Assembly: GCA_043746555.1 (NCBI GenBank)
Contig: JAYTQU010000359.1
Location: forward strand, 1-18,305
Origin: CAZQYC01 sp043746555
Lineage (GTDB): Bacteria; Pseudomonadota; Gammaproteobacteria; Steroidobacterales; Steroidobacteraceae
Direction of reading: 5' to 3'
Length of the DNA stretch: 18,305 nucleotides
Shown here: piece after piece, positions 15,643 to 18,305 of the stretch
Layout of the letters: each line of letters starts with the position of its first letter
Numbering within the stretch: position 1 is the first letter of the stretch
The notes under the pieces: model-generated
Told to the model about the DNA's origin: nothing
The model's database searches: none
Seen by the model: only the letters and a program-made list of their open reading frames with translations
Made by a program: the position numbers and the translations under genes

Positions 15643-16161
15643 ATGACCGACCAGAATGAACGCGCAGACGAGGACGAAGACTCAGGCCCGAGCAAAAGTC
15701 TGCGCAAACGCCAAAGCCACGAACTACAAGCGCTCGGCGAAGAACTGATCGACTTGCCGCAAGCAGATCTCGATGCGCTGCCCTTGCCGGAGGTACTGCG
15801 AGACGCCGTCATGCTCGCACGTCGCATCACGGCGCACGGCGGTCTCGTTCGACAAAAACAATTCATCGGCAAGTTGATGCGTAAGATCGACGCGGAACCG
15901 ATTCGCAGCGCATTGAATGCGCGTCGCGAGGACGAACGCAATGCCGCCCGCCAATTTCACGCGATCGAACGCTGGCGCGCCCGTTTGATCGAAGAAGACG
16001 ATGCGCTGGATAATTTCGTCCGCGTGTACACCACCGCCGATCGTCCTGCGCTGAGTCGATTGATTGCTCAAGCGCGCCACGAGCGCGACAGCAAGCGCCC
16101 GCCCAAAGCCGCGCGGGAAATATTTGCGGCGGTGGACGCGCTAATCAAATCTAGGGAATGA
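15643..16161 (+). CDS. darP: DarP/YjgA, 50S ribosome-associated protein (DUF615)
   Basis: This 172-residue basic helical protein is slightly shorter than E. coli YjgA. The family acts in late 50S ribosomal subunit assembly. Clear signatures are PSKSLRKRQSHELQALGEEL, IDLPQADLDALPLPEVLRDA, RRITAHGGLVRQKQFIGKLM and RKIDAEPIR. The acidic N-terminus (NERADEDEDSG) is normal for the family. The start at 15643 lies just after an imperfect palindrome (CCGAG ... CTCGG, 15626-15643) and has no strong ribosome site; nearby ATGs at 15632 and 15635 are out of frame. It is divergent from pmbA across a 193-base gap in which I find no convincing promoter. Confidence 0.95.
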   Translation: MTDQNERADEDEDSGPSKSLRKRQSHELQALGEELIDLPQADLDALPLPEVLRDAVMLARRITAHGGLVRQKQFIGKLMRKIDAEPIRSALNARREDERNAARQFHAIERWRARLIEEDDALDNFVRVYTTADRPALSRLIAQARHERDSKRPPKAAREIFAAVDALIKSRE

Positions 16162-16183
16162 TGCGCTCTCGTTCCGTCGCTTC

Positions 16184-16189
16184 TATAAT
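16184..16189 (+). promoter_or_regulatory. candidate -10 box before the DUF1993 gene
   Basis: TATAAT lies 54 bases upstream of the start codon in the 82-base gap after darP. No good -35 hexamer sits 16-18 bases further up (the sequence there falls on the darP stop). This is a partial promoter call, suggesting that the DUF1993 gene has its own start site. Confidence 0.35.
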
Positions 16190-16243
16190 GTAACGTTTCA
16201 ACTTTCACTTTACGCTCGATCTAATTTTTTTCTGGAGATTCTC

Positions 16244-16753
16244 ATGACTACCTCTTTGTACGATGTCACTGTTCCCGCATTTAATTTGGCGCTCGCGAAT
16301 CTATCGACACAAATCGACAAGGCAACCGCTTTCGCCGAGCAACGCAAATTCGACAGCAAATTGCTGGCGGATGCGCGCTTGGTCGCCGACATGCTGCCCT
16401 TCGCACGACAGGTGCAAATCGTGTGCGACAACGCTAAAGGCACGATCGCACGTTTGGTCGGCATCGAACCGCCCAAGCACGAAGACACCGAAACGACCAT
16501 GGCCGAATTAAAAGCGCGCATCGGCAAAACGCTGGATTTCATCGGTACGATAAAGCGCGAGCAATTCGCCGGCGCAGAGGCGCGCGAAGTTGTTTTGAAA
16601 TTTCCGCACGTCACATTGAAGTTTAACGGCCTTGACTACCTCACCAAGTACGCATTGCCGAATTTCTATTTCCACGTCACCACCGCGTACAACGTATTAC
16701 GAACCAGCGGCGTTCAACTCGGGAAGCGCGACTTTTTGGGTGCAATTCAGTAA
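16244..16753 (+). CDS. DUF1993 domain protein (DinB-like fold)
   Basis: This 169-residue protein matches the DUF1993 pattern along its whole length: SLYDVTVPAFNLALANLSTQ at the start, then ARLVADMLPFARQVQIVCDN, PPKHEDTETTMAELKARIGK, LPNFYFHVTTAYNVLRTSGV and GKRDFLGAIQ at the end. The family is predicted to be a four-helix DinB-like bundle; biochemical function is unknown. The start at 16244 is well supported by CTGGAGA about 5 bases upstream. The gene is complete and follows darP on the same strand, probably with its own promoter. A strong hairpin lies after it at 16823-16863. Confidence 0.92.
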   Translation: MTTSLYDVTVPAFNLALANLSTQIDKATAFAEQRKFDSKLLADARLVADMLPFARQVQIVCDNAKGTIARLVGIEPPKHEDTETTMAELKARIGKTLDFIGTIKREQFAGAEAREVVLKFPHVTLKFNGLDYLTKYALPNFYFHVTTAYNVLRTSGVQLGKRDFLGAIQ

Positions 16754-16822
16754 CAGATTTCGCTACCGAGCAATTCCGCAAGGTCAGTGGTGTGCACCCA
16801 ACGAAACGAGCGTTGCTTCCGA

Positions 16823-16863
16823 TTGCGCATCGAGCCGACGATTTCCGTCGACTCGATGTGCAA
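16823..16863. terminator. strong hairpin between convergent genes
   Basis: The arms TTGCGCATCGAG (16823-16834) and CTCGATGTGCAA (16852-16863) pair over 12 positions with one G-U. They are continued after a c/a mismatch by CGACG/CGTCG (16836-16840, 16846-16850) around a 5-base loop, ATTTC. It sits between the DUF1993 gene (plus) and the Anbu remnant (minus), where a bidirectional terminator is expected. No T-run follows on either strand, so it could be a REP-like palindrome instead. Confidence 0.5.
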
Positions 16864-16895
16864 GCCTATCAATCGTAGGATATCGCGCGTTGCAG

Positions 16896-17630
16896 TTATT
16901 TGACTTGCAGCCAGTCCGCCACCGCGATGCTGCGTTGCGCATCGCGCAATGCGGTGGACCAGCGGTCGCGAATCATCGCGAAGTACGGATCTTGATCGGC
17001 GATGCGGTGTACTTCGAAGGCGTCGATCGTGTCGTTTTGATAGACAAGCAAATCGAGCGGCAAGCCGACGCTCAAATTAGAGCGCAATGTCGAATCCATC
17101 GAAATCAATGCGAGCTTGACGCCATCGCTCAGTGAAGTAGCGCTGGTCACCGAGCGATCGAGAATGGGCTTGCCGTATTTGTGTTCGCCGATTTGCAAGA
17201 ACGGCGTATCGCGAGTCGCCTCGATAAAATTTCCTGCCGCATAAATATGAAACAACCGCATGGTGCGGCCCGCCAATTGTCCGCCCATTAAGATCGACAC
17301 ATCGAAAGTCACGCCGGTGTCTTTCATTGCCTCGGCATGATTTCGATGCACCTCTCGCACGGCCTTGCCGACCAACGCGGCCGCGTGAATCATGCTCGTG
17401 ACACTGAAGATCGTTTCCAGCTCGCCACTCTCCGAGTCGGGAATCCCATCCTGGATGAGATTCATCACCGCCTGCGAGATTGCCAAGTTACCGGCTGTCA
17501 TGGTGGCGATCATGCGATCGCCGGGCCGATGAGAGTGCTGTAATTTCGCAAACGTCGAAATGTTATCCATTCCCGCGTTGGTGCGCGTCTCGGCCAGCAT
17601 CACCAAGCCTTGATCTAGAAACAGACCAAA
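16896..17630 (-). pseudogene. Anbu (BPH-type) proteasome-like protease, 5'-truncated
   Basis: The frame encodes the body of an Anbu-type Ntn hydrolase: GLFLDQGLVMLAETRTNAGM, then DNISTFAKLQHSHRPGDRMI, TMTAGNLAISQAVMN, ILMGGQLAGRTMRLFHIYAA, KYGKPILDRSV and LALISMDSTLRSNLSVGLPL. Anbu normally begins MTYC..., and the Thr after Met is its catalytic nucleophile. Here the first few residues are gone: homology starts at about 17630, no ATG precedes it, and an in-frame TAA lies at 17643-17645. The only nearby starts are TTG 17606, GTG 17603 and ATG 17600, all downstream of the catalytic position. The usual SDTRT or ADTRT reads AETRT. I therefore call it a pseudogene. The rest of the frame is intact to the stop at 16896, so the damage may be recent. 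An assembly join is the main alternative. Confidence 0.8.
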
Positions 17631-17656
17631 AGGCGAGCAGTGTTATCGACGCGCTC
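17627..17656 (-). pseudogene. ten-codon scrap resembling an alpha-E domain protein
   Basis: Codons at 17656-17627 read ERVDNTARLL. This matches the near-invariant ER-x-x-NTARLL segment at the start of alpha-E proteins (family start MLSR...RY-x-ERA-x-NTARLL), whose genes normally lie between the ATP-grasp and Anbu genes. The ATP-grasp family would continue RVDVIYRR at this point. The scrap is thus a third operon member reduced to about 30 bases. The match is short, so the identification is suggestive rather than proven. Confidence 0.5.
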
Positions 17657-18205
17657 CAATCCCGCGGTGGTGCGTTTGTAGCAAATATCTTTGCTCACCA
17701 CCAAGTCGGTGCCTTCGACAAGTTCGATGCCCATTTCATCGGCGAGAAAGGCGTGTTCGTAGTAGGCGCTGATGGATATACCAGGCGTTAGCAACACGAT
17801 TGTCGGTTCGCCGGGACAATTCAGTGGCGCGAGGGAATGCAGCGTGGCGAGCAGTTCATCGGGATAATGCGCCACCGGCGCCACCAAATTTCGACGGAAT
17901 AGATCGGGAAACAATCGTTGCATGACTTCACGATTTTCGACCATGTACGACGCGCCCGACGGCGTGCGACAGTTATCCTCCAACACGTAGTCGTCGTCGG
18001 GCCCGGTACGCATCATGTCGATACCGGCAATGTGCGAATACATTTGTCCGGGCAAGTCCAAGCCCGCCATTTCAGGCCGAACCTCGCTGTTATGCAGAAT
18101 CAACTTTTCTGGGACGCAACCGGCGCGAATGATTTCGCGCTCATGATAAACATCGTGGATGAACGCATTCAGTGCGCGAGCCCGTTGCTCCAAGCCGCGC
18201 CGCAT
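17645..18205 (-). pseudogene. circularly permuted ATP-grasp protein, internal fragment
   Basis: The segment reads RGLEQRARALNAFIHDVYHE, then REIIRAGCVPEKLILHNSEV, YVLEDNCRTPSGASYMVENR, MQRLFPDLFRRNLVAPVAHY and TIVLLTPGISISAYYEHAFL. This is the middle of the circularly permuted ATP-grasp type 2 protein that accompanies Anbu, which is normally around 470 residues. Roughly the first 85 residues are missing: the frame is closed by TAA shortly upstream of the TTG at 18211, and no family-like N-terminus follows to the window edge. The C-terminal 40% or so is also missing, as homology stops at RVD (17645). Both ends are therefore cut. The remaining frame is uninterrupted. Confidence 0.78.
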
Positions 18206-18305
18206 ACACAATAGTTACGCGTAATGTTCGTTGTAGTACCGACTCAGTCAATAAGCAGTGAATGCCAAATAGCGCCCCGCCAACCGTTGCAACCGCTTGG
18301 TTCAA
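18206..18305. other. unassigned sequence at the right edge
   Basis: Immediately upstream of the ATP-grasp fragment. On the minus strand one frame reads KRLQRLAGRYLAFTAY and ends at TGA (18248-18250), and another frame is open throughout. Neither resembles the missing N-terminus of the ATP-grasp family, and I do not recognise either. It may be the 3' end of another gene joined to the fragment, but there is too little sequence to tell. Confidence 0.3.

Noticed and set aside
1..18305. CRISPR array, tRNA/rRNA genes, transposase or integrase genes, phage genes
   Set aside because: I looked for regularly spaced repeats, tRNA-like folds and transposase/integrase motifs and found none.

Overview
The window reads as chromosomal DNA of a proteobacterium, most likely a gammaproteobacterium. 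The evidence is the divergent pair pmbA/tldE and darP (yjgA), a DUF5062-type small protein, a NodT/EmrA/EmrB-type tripartite pump and an Anbu-type protease locus. I see no tRNA, rRNA, CRISPR array or complete insertion sequence. Identifications rest on recalled family motifs; no search was run.

Layout. (1) 1-3267: the 3' end of an acyl-CoA dehydrogenase, a C-terminal remnant of a short-chain dehydrogenase that has no full ORF, a GFA-family protein with a damaged zinc site, and an acyl-CoA ligase on the minus strand. (2) 3411-8222: a DUF5062-like gene, a gap of about 375 bp with a neat palindrome, then a tightly coupled efflux operon on the plus strand: outer-membrane lipoprotein, membrane-fusion protein and 14-TM MFS pump. 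(3) 8436-12846: a minus-strand protocatechuate 4,5-cleavage (meta-cleavage) operon transcribed as ligI, ligA, ligB, ligC and then an aldo/keto reductase. LigAB opens protocatechuate to 4-carboxy-2-hydroxymuconate semialdehyde (CHMS), LigC oxidises it to 2-pyrone-4,6-dicarboxylate (PDC), and LigI hydrolyses PDC to oxalomesaconate. Two large intergenic palindromes interrupt the operon. (4) 12995-13992: two tandem, overlapping, paralogous small membrane proteins of the DUF6644 type, upstream of ligI on the same strand. (5) 14100-16753: housekeeping genes pmbA/tldE (minus), darP (plus) and a DUF1993 gene (plus). (6) 16896-18305: a wrecked Anbu operon. An internal slice of a circularly permuted ATP-grasp gene is joined at the shared residues ERVD to about ten codons that look like an alpha-E protein, and these run straight into an Anbu protease gene that lacks its N-terminus.

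The most unusual feature is the Anbu locus. It looks like stacked deletions that kept the ancestral gene order, or else a chimeric assembly. With the SDR remnant, a coding-like scrap at 8261-8446 and the damaged GFA gene, it suggests a stretch with several eroded genes beside intact catabolic, efflux and housekeeping genes. The second theme is the operon-internal palindromes around ligAB, which probably act as dispersed repeats and/or RNA-processing elements.
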